In this document: positions 16,543 through 25,108 of the stretch, in pieces
Numbering within the stretch: the stretch's first letter is position 1
Layout of the letters: the number at the start of each line of letters is the position of its first letter
From: 14-2 sp963628035
Lineage (GTDB): Bacteria; Bacillota; Clostridia; Lachnospirales; Lachnospiraceae
Direction of reading: 5' to 3'
Assembly (NCBI GenBank): GCA_963628035.1
Contig: CAVGED010000002.1
Coordinates: 1-64,000, forward strand
DNA length: 64,000 bases
Made by a program: the position numbers and the translations under genes
Notes under the pieces: model-generated
The model's database searches: none
What the model was told of the DNA's origin: nothing
Seen by the model: only the letters and a program-made list of their open reading frames with translations

Positions 16543-18292
16543 AGTTATCATCTGGATTATCCTCTACCGTTTCCACGGCATCGTCCTCTACAGCCATGCC
16601 GCTATCTTCCACGCCTCCCTGATCCGCAATCTGGCTCGCCTGCGTCTGCGGGTCTCCCATCAGGAACTGGCCGGCGCGCTGCTGCATTGCCTGCGCCTGT
16701 GCCTGGATCTGGGCGATCTTAGCCTGTTCCTCCTTGATATGGTCAATGGCTTCCTGGATCCGGAGCTTTGGTGCCACGCTGTCATCATCCAACACACTGA
16801 CGTAGGTTTCCAACTCTCCTACCCGCTGAGCGGAGAAGAAGCCCTTTATCAACAGATTTTCAATGGTCTGCTCCTGGGCGAACTTGTCATAGGCGCTCCT
16901 GGGCGTGATATCCACCTTTACGGCTGCCTGAAGCTCCCGAAGTGTCACCTGCGGCACATTCACCACCTGCACCGTCTTCTCTCCGGTTGCTTGGTCTGTA
17001 ACCTCTTCTTCCAGGTCTATGCCATCCGCCGAGTACACGATCAGGTATTCCAGCCAGATTCTGGCCAGATCCTCCACCATGTTCTTATAACTTTCCTTCT
17101 GCTCCGTCATGGGGCTTTGGGAGGCCTGCTGCACCGCAAGGATTGCCCGGCCGGATGCGTCTGCCGGATCCACCTGCCCCGTGGCGATCTCTCCGGCACC
17201 TGCAAGCTCTCTGGTTACCTGGATCAGATCTTCCTGAAGCTGTTTTACGTCTGGAGACATTTGCGCCGGCGCAATCGTTCCTACCACGTTACGCACATCA
17301 TCCACGGTCTGATTATTCGTTTTGATGATCGCACCCACCTTGTTCAGATCCCCTACATTCGCCACCTTGGTAGTGTCTACCACCTTCTGGGGATACGCCT
17401 GGTATTTGACAGTCAGCACCCTTCGAACTTCTGTTCGGTTTACCTCAATCTGGTTCGGGATAAGGTAGCGTACCTCGCCCTCTCCGCGGGCGCTGCCTTC
17501 CTTCTCTTCCCACACAAAATGCGCCACCGGGTACAAGGAAAGTCCTGTGTCTGTATCCTCTATGATCTCCACCCACCGTGTGGCTGCAGAGAAGTGTACG
17601 GTGCCATCCTGCTTGTACAGCTTATAGATCAGCGTCACCATGTTATCGAGTTCCACCTTTGCCGCTTCTCCGCTCTCCTCGAAGGTGTCATTATCCCCGA
17701 TGATGTAGGTAAGCTTCTCTTCCGGCACTCCCTCCGCTTCGGCCAGGAGCATGGCATTCACCACCGGCATACGTTTCCGGATCAGGATATATGGCTGCGC
17801 CTGGATGTCATCGTCATTCTCGTTGCCATAGTAGATATCACTCTTCTTGATGATCTCATTCACCGGCAGCTTCTTTTCTTCGTCGAAATCCACATAGAAT
17901 ATGCCCTCATCATTGATGGCGCTGTCCTTGGTCACCCGGCGGCCCTTGAAGTCCATCTTGTCCTTCTCCCAGACCCTTGCAGCATAACGATTCAGCATCT
18001 TGCAATATCGGTCTGCCTCGCGGTAAAACTCTGTGTTTCCCACGTTCTGGGAAGAATAATTGATGGCATAGAGATTGTCATGGATGACCGATACCTTATA
18101 CTTGACAATCGGCTTTATGAAATTCTTCTGCACCGGCTCCACGTCTCCCAGCTTCGCACCGCCCCACTGGTCCCCGTTATACATCCGGTAGTTTCTGTCT
18201 GTATCCACATAGATGCCTGTCATCCTGTGGTAGTTCCGTCCTTTTTCGTACAGCGTCCAGATGGGCGTCTGTTTGATCTCCTGGATGTCCAT
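16541..18292 (-). CDS. Phage portal protein (P22-type)
   Basis: 583 residues; GGAGGTAAAGG precedes ATG. The sequence has the features of the P22-like portal family: an N-terminal stem region (YRMYNGDQWGG), a central LIPNQIEVNRTEVRRVLTVK segment and ATGQVDPADASGRAILAVQQ, with an acidic Gln-rich helical C-terminus (about 530-583) that may form the barrel. The portal is the dodecameric DNA entry channel at the capsid vertex. A 14-bp palindrome at 17261-17274 encodes IAPAQ in the middle of the gene. A 715-codon opposite-strand frame over this gene is judged a shadow. Confidence 0.85.
   Translation of the reverse strand: MDIQEIKQTPIWTLYEKGRNYHRMTGIYVDTDRNYRMYNGDQWGGAKLGDVEPVQKNFIKPIVKYKVSVIHDNLYAINYSSQNVGNTEFYREADRYCKMLNRYAARVWEKDKMDFKGRRVTKDSAINDEGIFYVDFDEEKKLPVNEIIKKSDIYYGNENDDDIQAQPYILIRKRMPVVNAMLLAEAEGVPEEKLTYIIGDNDTFEESGEAAKVELDNMVTLIYKLYKQDGTVHFSAATRWVEIIEDTDTGLSLYPVAHFVWEEKEGSARGEGEVRYLIPNQIEVNRTEVRRVLTVKYQAYPQKVVDTTKVANVGDLNKVGAIIKTNNQTVDDVRNVVGTIAPAQMSPDVKQLQEDLIQVTRELAGAGEIATGQVDPADASGRAILAVQQASQSPMTEQKESYKNMVEDLARIWLEYLIVYSADGIDLEEEVTDQATGEKTVQVVNVPQVTLRELQAAVKVDITPRSAYDKFAQEQTIENLLIKGFFSAQRVGELETYVSVLDDDSVAPKLRIQEAIDHIKEEQAKIAQIQAQAQAMQQRAGQFLMGDPQTQASQIADQGGVEDSGMAVEDDAVETVEDNPDDN
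17261..17274. repeat. 14-bp palindrome TTGCGCCGGCGCAA, copy 2
   Basis: Perfect palindrome within the portal gene, read in the same frame as copies 1 and 3 (Ile-Ala-Pro-Ala-Gln-Met). The minus-strand context is again ATTGCGCCGGCGCAAA. Confidence 0.9.
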
Positions 18293-18295
18293 CCT

Positions 18296-18556
18296 TTACC
18301 TCCCTGTCCCAGGCACGTCTTCCTGCCCGTTGGATGTCCCGTCGTACTTGTCTATGTTTCGCATGATGGCAGCCATCCTGTCCTGCTCCATCTCCGCTTC
18401 CTTCTGGGTTCTGTGCTCCCTGCATGCCTGCACCGGACTCTTGAGTTTCGGAAGCTGTATCTCTTCGCCGCGGCCGGTCTCCTGACCGACTTTTGCTCCA
18501 ACAAAAAAGCACACGATATTCAGTGTGCCGATCGCTATGATCATCAAGATCTCCAT
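18296..18556 (-). CDS. Small membrane protein between terminase and portal genes
   Basis: 86 residues from the ATG at 18556, which has GGAAGGAGACC just upstream. The first 25 residues (MEILMIIAIGTLNIVCFFVG) are one transmembrane helix; the rest is polar and charged. It lies 17 bases after the large terminase and three bases before the portal gene, fully inside the packaging/head operon. Size and single helix could suit a membrane-tethered accessory or holin-like protein, but the position is not that of a lysis gene, so the function is unknown. Confidence 0.6.
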   Translation of the reverse strand: MEILMIIAIGTLNIVCFFVGAKVGQETGRGEEIQLPKLKSPVQACREHRTQKEAEMEQDRMAAIMRNIDKYDGTSNGQEDVPGTGR

Positions 18557-18573
18557 ATGGTCTCCTTCCTGCA

Positions 18574-20034
18574 TCAGACCACGGTCATATCCTCTCCGTA
18601 GTCATACTGCGTCTCGTTCTTTCGCTCTGCGCCGAAATGGTATTGCGGAGGTACGTACTCTGTCTCCTGGTTAAACACTACCTGCTCACGGATATAATGT
18701 GCTATTGCCAGCCCCATCATCTGATCGTCATGGCCGCCCTCCGGCGCTTCGATACGTCCTTTCTCATTTCGTATGATCGTCAGAAGCTCCTCCAGGGTGT
18801 CCTTGTCGTTTAAAAGCACGGTATGCTCCCGAACGATCTCTATCAGCCTTGACAGGATCGTCGGCCTTGTCAGCTGCGTGGTTTTGAAGCCGAAGCGTTT
18901 CTCAGTCTTTCCGGTGTATGTATCCTGCTGCTCCCGCACGTACTGGTTCATGTAACCCAGCCGCTGAAGCTCCATGATCGGGAATGAATCGAAGTTTGCT
19001 TCAATCCCGATGAGCGCCATCTTATAGTACACGCCAAGGCAATACATCTGTTTCGTGTACTGATCGGCGTCAAACTGCTGTTTCAGGACTGCCACCTGCT
19101 CCCCGGTCTTCGCGTCCAGTACATGCCCGGTGAAATAGTCGCTTCCTTCTCCGGCCGTGTCCCCGCCGATACAATACTTCGTGATCTCCGGCGTGTTCGG
19201 GAGCCGGTAGATACGGATATACCCGTTCCTGTCCGGCACCCACTTAATGTTTCTGATCTTCAGGCCGTCATAGTCGTAAACGAAGTTTCCTGTCTTTAGC
19301 GGCTTTGGCAACACTTCAAGCCGCGCCTGGATGGCTCTGGCGTCAAACACCGTCTTCCCCAGGATTCCCCAATGCCCCAGGCAGTACACTTCATAGGTGT
19401 ATTCGTCCGCATACTTAAGATCTTCCAGGGCTTTCCGGTCAGCATCCGTCAGGAACTTATTGTCCTTATAGGTGGAGAAGCACACCGTGGCAAGCCCGGA
19501 GTCAATGAAATGCCGCTTGATCCAGTGCTGGATATTGATGGGGTTGAAGGAAAGCACCATCTGCTTATTGCTCTTGCCGCCACGGAGACGCACCTTTAAT
19601 TGGTTGATATCTGCTTCCAGACACTCCGTAGCTTCCTCCACCCAGATATCGGTCAGCTCACCGTTCTCAAATGTGATGGACTTGATCTTCTCCACGTCAT
19701 CCAGACCAGCGAATGCAACCTTATTCCCGGTGAGCAGGCACCGGATACGCATGTCCGACTCGTTGATCTTAAAATGCTCTGACAGGTTCCAGTTTTTTAT
19801 GACCTGCTTCAGCAGCGGAAAGGTACTCTTCCGGTTGGTGTCTCCTGTCTGTCTCGTTACAAGCAGGTTACAGCGCTGCGGGTGTATCAGCTTGTAGATA
19901 TACCGCTGCGCGATAAAATAACTCTTTCCAGAACTGCCGCCTCCGAAAAAGATCAGGTAACGGTCTGTGTTTTCCAGGTAGGGCAGATAGATCTCGTTAA
20001 ATACCTTCTTCGATACCTTGATGTTTACATCCAT
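18574..20034 (-). CDS. terL: Phage terminase large subunit
   Basis: 486 residues. Walker A (FFGGGSSGKSYFIAQRY, about 29-45), Walker B/catalytic Glu (ELTDIWVEEATE, about 129-140) and the nuclease motif with GGDTAGEGSDY (about 290-300) are all present, together with a C-terminal GHDDQMMGLAIA, the third acidic cluster of the RNase-H-like nuclease. It powers DNA packaging into the prohead and cuts concatemers. It overlaps the small subunit stop by one base. Length is normal for Terminase_6/GpA-like clostridial phage proteins. Confidence 0.92.
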   Translation of the reverse strand: MDVNIKVSKKVFNEIYLPYLENTDRYLIFFGGGSSGKSYFIAQRYIYKLIHPQRCNLLVTRQTGDTNRKSTFPLLKQVIKNWNLSEHFKINESDMRIRCLLTGNKVAFAGLDDVEKIKSITFENGELTDIWVEEATECLEADINQLKVRLRGGKSNKQMVLSFNPINIQHWIKRHFIDSGLATVCFSTYKDNKFLTDADRKALEDLKYADEYTYEVYCLGHWGILGKTVFDARAIQARLEVLPKPLKTGNFVYDYDGLKIRNIKWVPDRNGYIRIYRLPNTPEITKYCIGGDTAGEGSDYFTGHVLDAKTGEQVAVLKQQFDADQYTKQMYCLGVYYKMALIGIEANFDSFPIMELQRLGYMNQYVREQQDTYTGKTEKRFGFKTTQLTRPTILSRLIEIVREHTVLLNDKDTLEELLTIIRNEKGRIEAPEGGHDDQMMGLAIAHYIREQVVFNQETEYVPPQYHFGAERKNETQYDYGEDMTVV

Positions 20035-20474
20035 CAGTCATCACTCAGTTCTATGTTGATATTCACGTCGCGGCTCACATCCGCCTCTATCTGCTGCTTT
20101 TCCTTCCACCCTTCAAAGTTATTCGCAAGTGAGAATTTCGCTCCTGCCGCCCCGTCCTTATCGAACAGCCGCTCCTCCGTGTACTGCTCCACGCGCGCAT
20201 ACGCCCGCGTTATCGTGTCCAAAAATTCCTTTTTGGCTTTATAGTTCAGCAGCGACTGTCTGCTGGAAAACCCCAGCGCAAGGGCAAGGCCTGTGATGGT
20301 CAATGGTCTCTTCCCGATGATCACAGGCTTGTCGTTTTTGTCCAAAATCGGCCTTCCGTTTTCATCTTTCACTACTTTTCCTTCACAATCCTTAAAATAT
20401 GCGTCGATTTTTTCCTGTATCTCTTCTTTGCTCTTATACTTCGGCGGCCTCCCGGCCGTCCTTCCATCTGCCAT
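20034..20474 (-). CDS. terS: Phage terminase small subunit
   Basis: 146 residues from ATG at 20474 (MADGRTAGRPPKYKSKEEIQ), with AAGGAAGG about 12 bases upstream; a GTG start at 20483 is also possible. The GRPPKYKSKEEIQEKIDAYF opening and following helix-turn-helix (ITGLALALGFSSRQSLLNYK) match the DNA-recognition domain of small terminase subunits that select the packaging site. The C-terminus (QIEADVSRDVNINIELSDD) is the usual oligomer tail. First gene of the late operon after the late promoter. Confidence 0.85.
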   Translation of the reverse strand: MADGRTAGRPPKYKSKEEIQEKIDAYFKDCEGKVVKDENGRPILDKNDKPVIIGKRPLTITGLALALGFSSRQSLLNYKAKKEFLDTITRAYARVEQYTEERLFDKDGAAGAKFSLANNFEGWKEKQQIEADVSRDVNINIELSDD

Positions 20475-20501
20475 CCAGCTCACCTTCCTTCCATGGACGC
20501 A

Positions 20502-20535
20502 AAAAGAGCACTGGATGTTGTTCCAGCGCTCTTTT
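20502..20535 (-). terminator. Leader terminator between late promoter and terminase
   Basis: AAAAGAGCGCTGGA pairs with TCCAGTGCTCTTTT (14 bp, one G-T pair) on the minus strand and is followed by a T-run. It sits about 50 bases after the predicted late start site and before the terminase genes, so late genes would need readthrough or antitermination. Confidence 0.75.
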
Positions 20536-20589
20536 CGCTAAGGAGAAATATCTAATGGGGAAACTCACTTGCCTCTACGGCTTATACAC

Positions 20590-20623
20590 ATTATAGCACA
20601 AAAAATTATGCGTTTTATGCGTT
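20590..20623 (-). promoter_or_regulatory. Phage late promoter with tandem activator-type repeats
   Basis: On the minus strand there is a TATAAT -10 (20595-20590) but no TTGACA. The -35 zone is instead filled by two adjacent 9-base repeats (AACGCATAA twice, 20623-20606). This is the layout of an activator-dependent promoter. The gene just upstream codes for a small helix-turn-helix late regulator, the likely activator. Confidence 0.65.
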
Positions 20624-20632
20624 TTTCATTTT

Positions 20633-21061
20633 TCATGAAAAATATTTTAAAATCCGCCTGCTCACCCGGCTCTGATCGATATGCAGTTTCCGTGAGATCT
20701 CCTCCTGGGACATCTTGTCCAGGTAGTAGTATGTAAAGATCAGGTTGTCCGTCCGGTCGGTGATGGCGTTGATAAAGTCCTCTATCTCCAGACGCTTTTC
20801 CTCTTCCTTCCGGATCTCTTTCTCTAGTTGCATCTTTAGATCCTGGATCTTCGAACGCTTCTTCTCGTCGTCCCGGATGTTATAGCCGGAAACATGAAAA
20901 CTCATTGGCTGGTATGGGAAATCCGGATTTGATCCTCGGACTGCTCCATACTCATATCTGGCAGCCATATCTTCCAGTTTTGAGATCCTGTCTCGCAAAG
21001 AACTGATTCGGAGTCCTATTCTTTGATAGTCTTCAAAATCTTTTCGGTTCAGCGTCTTCAA
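20633..21061 (-). CDS. Phage late transcription regulator (sigma-70-like / ArpU-RinA type)
   Basis: 142 residues from a TTG start at 21061, with GGAGGTGAGATAGCA just before it. A long N-terminal coiled coil (residues 1-90) is followed by LIFTYYYLDKMSQEEISRKL and HIDQSRVSRRILKYF, a helix-turn-helix like sigma region 4. This arrangement is typical of DUF1492/RinA/ArpU-type proteins that turn on late operons of Gram-positive phages. It is the last gene before the late promoter, whose tandem 9-base repeats are its likely target (inference). Confidence 0.8.
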   Translation of the reverse strand: MKTLNRKDFEDYQRIGLRISSLRDRISKLEDMAARYEYGAVRGSNPDFPYQPMSFHVSGYNIRDDEKKRSKIQDLKMQLEKEIRKEEEKRLEIEDFINAITDRTDNLIFTYYYLDKMSQEEISRKLHIDQSRVSRRILKYFS

Positions 21062-21063
21062 TG

Positions 21064-21177
21064 CTATCTCACCTCCTTCAGGAACTCTCTAATTCCCTCC
21101 ATCTTAGCTTCTGACCACAATACCATCCGCGTATCCGTCTCCCTCGTAATCCGGTCGTTTCGCCGTCTGCTTCTCAA
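21064..21177 (-). CDS. Possible 37-residue phage ORF
   Basis: A TTG start (21177) with GGAGGG nine bases upstream gives a basic 37-residue product (start MRSRRRNDRITRETDTRMVL, ending REFLKEVR). It exactly fills the gap between the 210-residue gene and the late regulator, whose own ribosome binding site overlaps its end. No homology is recognised. An alternative frame here resembles the KRPDYEGDGYADG opening of a common phage zinc-ribbon protein, so the segment may be a remnant. Confidence 0.35.
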   Translation of the reverse strand: MRSRRRNDRITRETDTRMVLWSEAKMEGIREFLKEVR

Positions 21178-21180
21178 CGG

Positions 21181-21813
21181 CTATCCCTCCATTTCTTTTA
21201 GCTTCGCTTCGGCGGCCTCGCGGGTAAGGAAAACGATTTTGCCAAAATCATGCAGTCTAAATGCAGGAGCGGGGATGAGGGACTTAAAAAACCACCCGTT
21301 TATGTTCTGTGTAACCTCAACAATCCTCGACTCCCTTATCACGTTCCTATCTCTTTCATAATCGCACATGATGGCGTAAATCACATCATCTACTTTGCAT
21401 GGCAACCGCGTGGGCTTTCCCTGTTCATCTTCTGCCAACTTGGCAATTTTCCAAGGTGACCTATAGCCATTTGAGCTCCAAGAATCTGCACCGTCGTTCC
21501 ACGCATATACATATCCGTATTCATACTTTGCAAAGTATCTCTTTTTCCATGCGTAACACTCTTTATCTCGTACCAGTATCGGCGTATCAACCGCAACCTT
21601 GCTCCAATCGATCTCAATGTATTCTGATTCGCACCATTCTTTGCGCCCTTCGGCACAGGGCCTGCTTATTGTGCGGTGATTTTCGCAGTGAAGATCACAA
21701 ACTTTACAATTAGTTCCCTTACACGGAACAGGTTCCCCATTCACCACAGCAACGACGTCTCCGGTACACGCAATCTCCAAAATCTTTTCTCTGAATCTGT
21801 CTTTGTTCTTCAT
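21181..21813 (-). CDS. Phage hypothetical protein, Cys-rich N-terminus
   Basis: 210 residues; GGGGAGGTAAGCGC precedes ATG. Residues 30-60 hold a Cys cluster (CKGTNCKVCDLHCENH) that could bind zinc, followed by a region with VDTPILVRDKECYAWKKRYF and a C-terminal ITLTREA-type tail (FGKIVFLTREAAEAKLKEME). The middle and C-terminal pattern occurs in many clostridial phage proteins placed between replication and late genes. Function unknown. It is translated in the early operon, with four bases to the gene upstream. Confidence 0.65.
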   Translation of the reverse strand: MKNKDRFREKILEIACTGDVVAVVNGEPVPCKGTNCKVCDLHCENHRTISRPCAEGRKEWCESEYIEIDWSKVAVDTPILVRDKECYAWKKRYFAKYEYGYVYAWNDGADSWSSNGYRSPWKIAKLAEDEQGKPTRLPCKVDDVIYAIMCDYERDRNVIRESRIVEVTQNINGWFFKSLIPAPAFRLHDFGKIVFLTREAAEAKLKEMEG

Positions 21814-21817
21814 GCGC

Positions 21818-22918
21818 TTACCTCCCCTCTACATCCACAATCTCCCGGCCCTGGCCGTCCACATCCTGCTCCAGCCACTTCTGCAGCTCCGCCGTGTCTT
21901 CCAGGAAGCTGTACCGAAAGTTTTTCCGCTTGTATTCCTCGTGCAGATACCGCGCCGCTTCATTGGCCGTCAGGCTATCCAGATATTCCTTCCTGGTGTT
22001 TCCGTCCTGGTGCTGCAGTGTCTCTGTGTGCTGCTCCATGGTGGGCTGCTCCATGGTCGGCTTTTTCTGCTCCGGTTCTTCCTTTTTCTTCTCCGGTTCC
22101 GGCTCTTTTTGCGCCGGCGCAATTTCCGTTTTCTCCGTATTTTCCGGGGCTTCCGGCTGCTCCACCGCGGGTTCTTCGGACTGCTCTGTTTCGGTGGTGC
22201 CGAAATAGTTCTTCCAGGTATCCTTTCCGGCTGCTGCTCCCCCGAAGATCTCTTCCGCGATCCGGCCGAACTCCTCCCACGTCATCTCCTGTGGTGTGGT
22301 TCCAAACTTCTTGATTGATATCTTGGTTTCATACATCATCAAGAAATACAGCCCCTTCCGGTAGGACTTATTCCCGCCCGGGTTCACCGCCTCTGAAATC
22401 CGCTTGGGATCCCGGTGTTCTTCCTCCGGCAGACTGAACATCTCATTGAGAGCGTCAGGGTTATCCCGGAAGAACATCTCGACGAGCTGGCGGAGATCAT
22501 CCGCCACGCCCTCTTCTGGCTCTGCCTTATTAAACCGCTTCAGTTCCCGGATATCCTCTCTCTGGGTTTCCGGCCCGATCATCTGACGGTCAGCATCCGG
22601 CAGTTTTAACATTTCCTCCAACTGGCTCCGGCCCAGCTCTGCATATTCCGGCCGGAGATGCTCTGAATATCCGTCAATGGAATATTCCCGATTGATACTC
22701 ATGAATCGGCTCACCGTGGATGCCTCCAGGCCATATTCTGCCTTGGCAAACTCTGCGATACCTTTGTATCCGTCCTGTTCATAGAGCTTGCCGTCCTCGA
22801 TCTGGCGCAGAACATATCCGATCCGCACGAAGCTCTGCTTTACGCCTAACAGCTCCCGTCTTAATTTCTGCTTCATCTCCACCCAGTCATTGAGTGTCAT
22901 CTGTACATATCCTTCCAT
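21818..22918 (-). CDS. Phage/ICE-type DNA-binding accessory protein with Pro-Glu linker
   Basis: 366 residues; GGAGGAAAGACC precedes ATG. Residues 1-110 carry a helical domain (FVRIGYVLRQIEDGKLYEQD, then GLEASTVSRFMSINREYSID) with a helix-turn-helix-like element. Residues 110-240 are an acidic helical domain, and 245-310 an extremely Pro/Glu/Lys/Gln-rich linker containing IAPAQ encoded by the 14-bp palindrome. The C-terminal domain (about 310-366) has AARYLHEEYKRKNFRYSFLE. Similar proteins sit beside PcfJ-like genes in Lachnospiraceae phages and integrative elements. The role is unknown; DNA binding is inferred. Confidence 0.6.
   Translation of the reverse strand: MEGYVQMTLNDWVEMKQKLRRELLGVKQSFVRIGYVLRQIEDGKLYEQDGYKGIAEFAKAEYGLEASTVSRFMSINREYSIDGYSEHLRPEYAELGRSQLEEMLKLPDADRQMIGPETQREDIRELKRFNKAEPEEGVADDLRQLVEMFFRDNPDALNEMFSLPEEEHRDPKRISEAVNPGGNKSYRKGLYFLMMYETKISIKKFGTTPQEMTWEEFGRIAEEIFGGAAAGKDTWKNYFGTTETEQSEEPAVEQPEAPENTEKTEIAPAQKEPEPEKKKEEPEQKKPTMEQPTMEQHTETLQHQDGNTRKEYLDSLTANEAARYLHEEYKRKNFRYSFLEDTAELQKWLEQDVDGQGREIVDVEGR
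22109..22122. repeat. 14-bp palindrome TTGCGCCGGCGCAA, copy 3
   Basis: Lies in the Pro/Glu linker of the 366-residue protein and encodes Ile-Ala-Pro-Ala-Gln in the same frame as copies 1 and 2. Like copy 1 it is flanked by GAA on the left and an A-run then GAGC on the right. Confidence 0.9.
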
Positions 22919-22930
22919 GGTCTTTCCTCC

Positions 22931-25099
22931 CTACGCTATGGCTGCTACCGGAATCCTTACGGTAGTCTTTTTGTTACCTGCCTTATTTTCTGTCTTCATG
23001 GATTCGCTCCTCAACCATTCCACATACCCATCCAACCACTGCTGCATGATCTTTTCCTGCGGTTTGCGGTCGTGCTCCCCGTACCACTGGCATATATGCG
23101 ACCTCCCACTTTCAATTTCTACTGTGATATAGGGTGTCTCCTGATTGCCTTTCAATCTCAACATCAAGATATAGGTTACACCATCGTTATGCTTTTTCAG
23201 ATATCCATCCCCGCCCACGCAGTGATGGAGGATCCTTCCCTCCATAACGATCTCCTCTGCCGACCGTGCCGGCCGGATGATATAATCGTCATCCTCGTAG
23301 TAGTACTTCTTTCTGAGATCCCTGTAGTTTTTCCGGATATTCGGGAACTTCATTTTGACCTCCAGCAATCGTGCATCCACTTTTTCCTTGTCCATCTCCA
23401 GAACCATCTGTTCATGCGCTCTCGTCAGGTCGCGCGGCTGTTGGTATACCGTATTGTTGAGATCGTATCCAAGTCCCTCCCGCATGTTGAGATAATCCGT
23501 ATACGTTATGGCAGTCTGGCTGATCCGCTGCGCCGCACTGATGCAACCTGTTCCATATTTGCACCCTGCATATTTCTCTATCCGGTTCAGCAACTGTTGT
23601 AAGCTCATATGTGCAGTTGCATGCTCAATAGCTCCCCTTTTGAGTCCTGTCTCCATTAGATGTTCAATCTGTTCATCCGTCCACGCCTGCTTCATCCCCT
23701 GCTCCATCTGCATTATTCCCAGGATTTTTACATCTCCCTTTTGGGCGATCAGCTGCTTCACCCGCTCCTTCCGGATCCCAAGGAATACGTCCGGGCTTTT
23801 TGCAAATTCGCAGGCCACAATCCCATATCTGTAATGCATAAGTTCTTTCACAACATCGGTCAGTCCCAGCTTGACCAGCATCTCGATCTGTGGTGTTCGC
23901 TGGTAACGCTCAAAGTATTCGATCGGATTAACGTCTTTCACTTCTTCCGCATACTCCCGCAGAGCGCTGTACCGGAACATGGTTCCCGCCATCTCCCGGT
24001 AGGTCTCCGGCATGATCGGAGCGCTGGATATGATAATGTTGCCATTGCCATACAGGTTGCAATCATCCCAGTAATCTTCCCCGCTGTAACCGCTGTGTTT
24101 CTGATAGTCAATCTGTTTCTCCTTCCCCGGTTCAAAGTACGCCCTCGCAATCTCCACGCCGTAGAGTTTTTCGATCGCATTTTCCATCTCCACTCCGTTA
24201 TCGGTGCATATAAGACCCAATTCCCAGACCTTTTCCACCTGGATATAGCGCAGCACCATTCCGGCTTCCTTGTATTTCTGTCCAAGAAACAGATGGATTG
24301 TCTTGCTGTGCACTCCTTTCGTCTTGCCTTGACACTTATACTGTCCGTGCGCTCCGCACATCGGGCAACTTCCATACTGACCTTCCCGTGGCTCTTCTAT
24401 CCTGCGTTGGAACTGGCTTTCGTATGATATCCCGCTTTTCCATCTTGCGTCCGTGACTCCTCCGCACTTGCTACAGGCAATCTGTGCCCAGCTGCCACGC
24501 TTTTTGTAATACAAATAGTGCTGGTGATGGAAATATTGTTCATCCGCCCGCTCTAAGATCTCCTGCTCCGGAAGTTCCTTCGTGTGTGCGATACGGTCAT
24601 CGAGTGCCCGTTGCCGTCTCTCACGTTTTCTCTGCTCTGTTTTACGTCTTTCAACATCAATGATCCTGCCTTCATAGTACGTGATATATTCCCACCAGCG
24701 CTCCTCTTTCCAGATTTTTGTTTTGCAAAAGCTCTTTATCCGCTCCAGATCCTCTCCGCCCGCAAGGATATTCCCTGCTTCCGTCTGCTGCACGGTTTCC
24801 CTTTGTCTCCCGCTGTCATTCCATATCACGTCAGGCTTATAGCCTGTGCCGACCACAATCTTCTGCCTGGTCCATTCCCCCGTTTCCGGAAAATAATTTC
24901 CAAAATCTTTCTTTGTGAGCACAACCCGCACCACAGGAACATCCTTTCCCGTCTTTCTGTTCCTGTACACTTCCAGAAAGAGATGCTTTTCATGATCTAT
25001 GATCTTGACGGCCGTTACTCCTATGTATCTCACCTTTTTCTTTTTGCTGACCTCCGGAAGGGTCAGATACGGGATTTTTTCAATCGCTTTCTTTTTCAT
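22931..25099 (-). CDS. PcfJ-like protein
   Basis: 722 residues from ATG at 25099 (GGTGGAG upstream; a GTG at 25108 is the alternative). A zinc-ribbon-like segment lies about 205-255 (CSKCGG and CPMCGAHGQYKC), followed by a long helical middle. A C-terminal PcfJ domain (about 620-700) has RSAEEIVMEGRILHHCVGGD, YLKKHNDGVTYILMLRLKG and ITVEIESGRSHICQWYGEHD. PcfJ was first named on the conjugative plasmid pCF10; the domain is common in phages and integrative elements and its biochemical role is not established. The next gene upstream codes for a PcfK-like protein, the usual partner. Confidence 0.8.
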   Translation of the reverse strand: MKKKAIEKIPYLTLPEVSKKKKVRYIGVTAVKIIDHEKHLFLEVYRNRKTGKDVPVVRVVLTKKDFGNYFPETGEWTRQKIVVGTGYKPDVIWNDSGRQRETVQQTEAGNILAGGEDLERIKSFCKTKIWKEERWWEYITYYEGRIIDVERRKTEQRKRERRQRALDDRIAHTKELPEQEILERADEQYFHHQHYLYYKKRGSWAQIACSKCGGVTDARWKSGISYESQFQRRIEEPREGQYGSCPMCGAHGQYKCQGKTKGVHSKTIHLFLGQKYKEAGMVLRYIQVEKVWELGLICTDNGVEMENAIEKLYGVEIARAYFEPGKEKQIDYQKHSGYSGEDYWDDCNLYGNGNIIISSAPIMPETYREMAGTMFRYSALREYAEEVKDVNPIEYFERYQRTPQIEMLVKLGLTDVVKELMHYRYGIVACEFAKSPDVFLGIRKERVKQLIAQKGDVKILGIMQMEQGMKQAWTDEQIEHLMETGLKRGAIEHATAHMSLQQLLNRIEKYAGCKYGTGCISAAQRISQTAITYTDYLNMREGLGYDLNNTVYQQPRDLTRAHEQMVLEMDKEKVDARLLEVKMKFPNIRKNYRDLRKKYYYEDDDYIIRPARSAEEIVMEGRILHHCVGGDGYLKKHNDGVTYILMLRLKGNQETPYITVEIESGRSHICQWYGEHDRKPQEKIMQQWLDGYVEWLRSESMKTENKAGNKKTTVRIPVAAIA

Positions 25100-25108
25100 C
25101 CGCTCCAC

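Noticed and set aside
16454..18601. 715-codon plus-strand frame opposite the portal gene
   Set aside because: The minus strand carries a clear portal protein with a ribosome binding site; the opposite frame has odd His/Leu/Val-rich composition and no domain, as expected of a codon-bias shadow.
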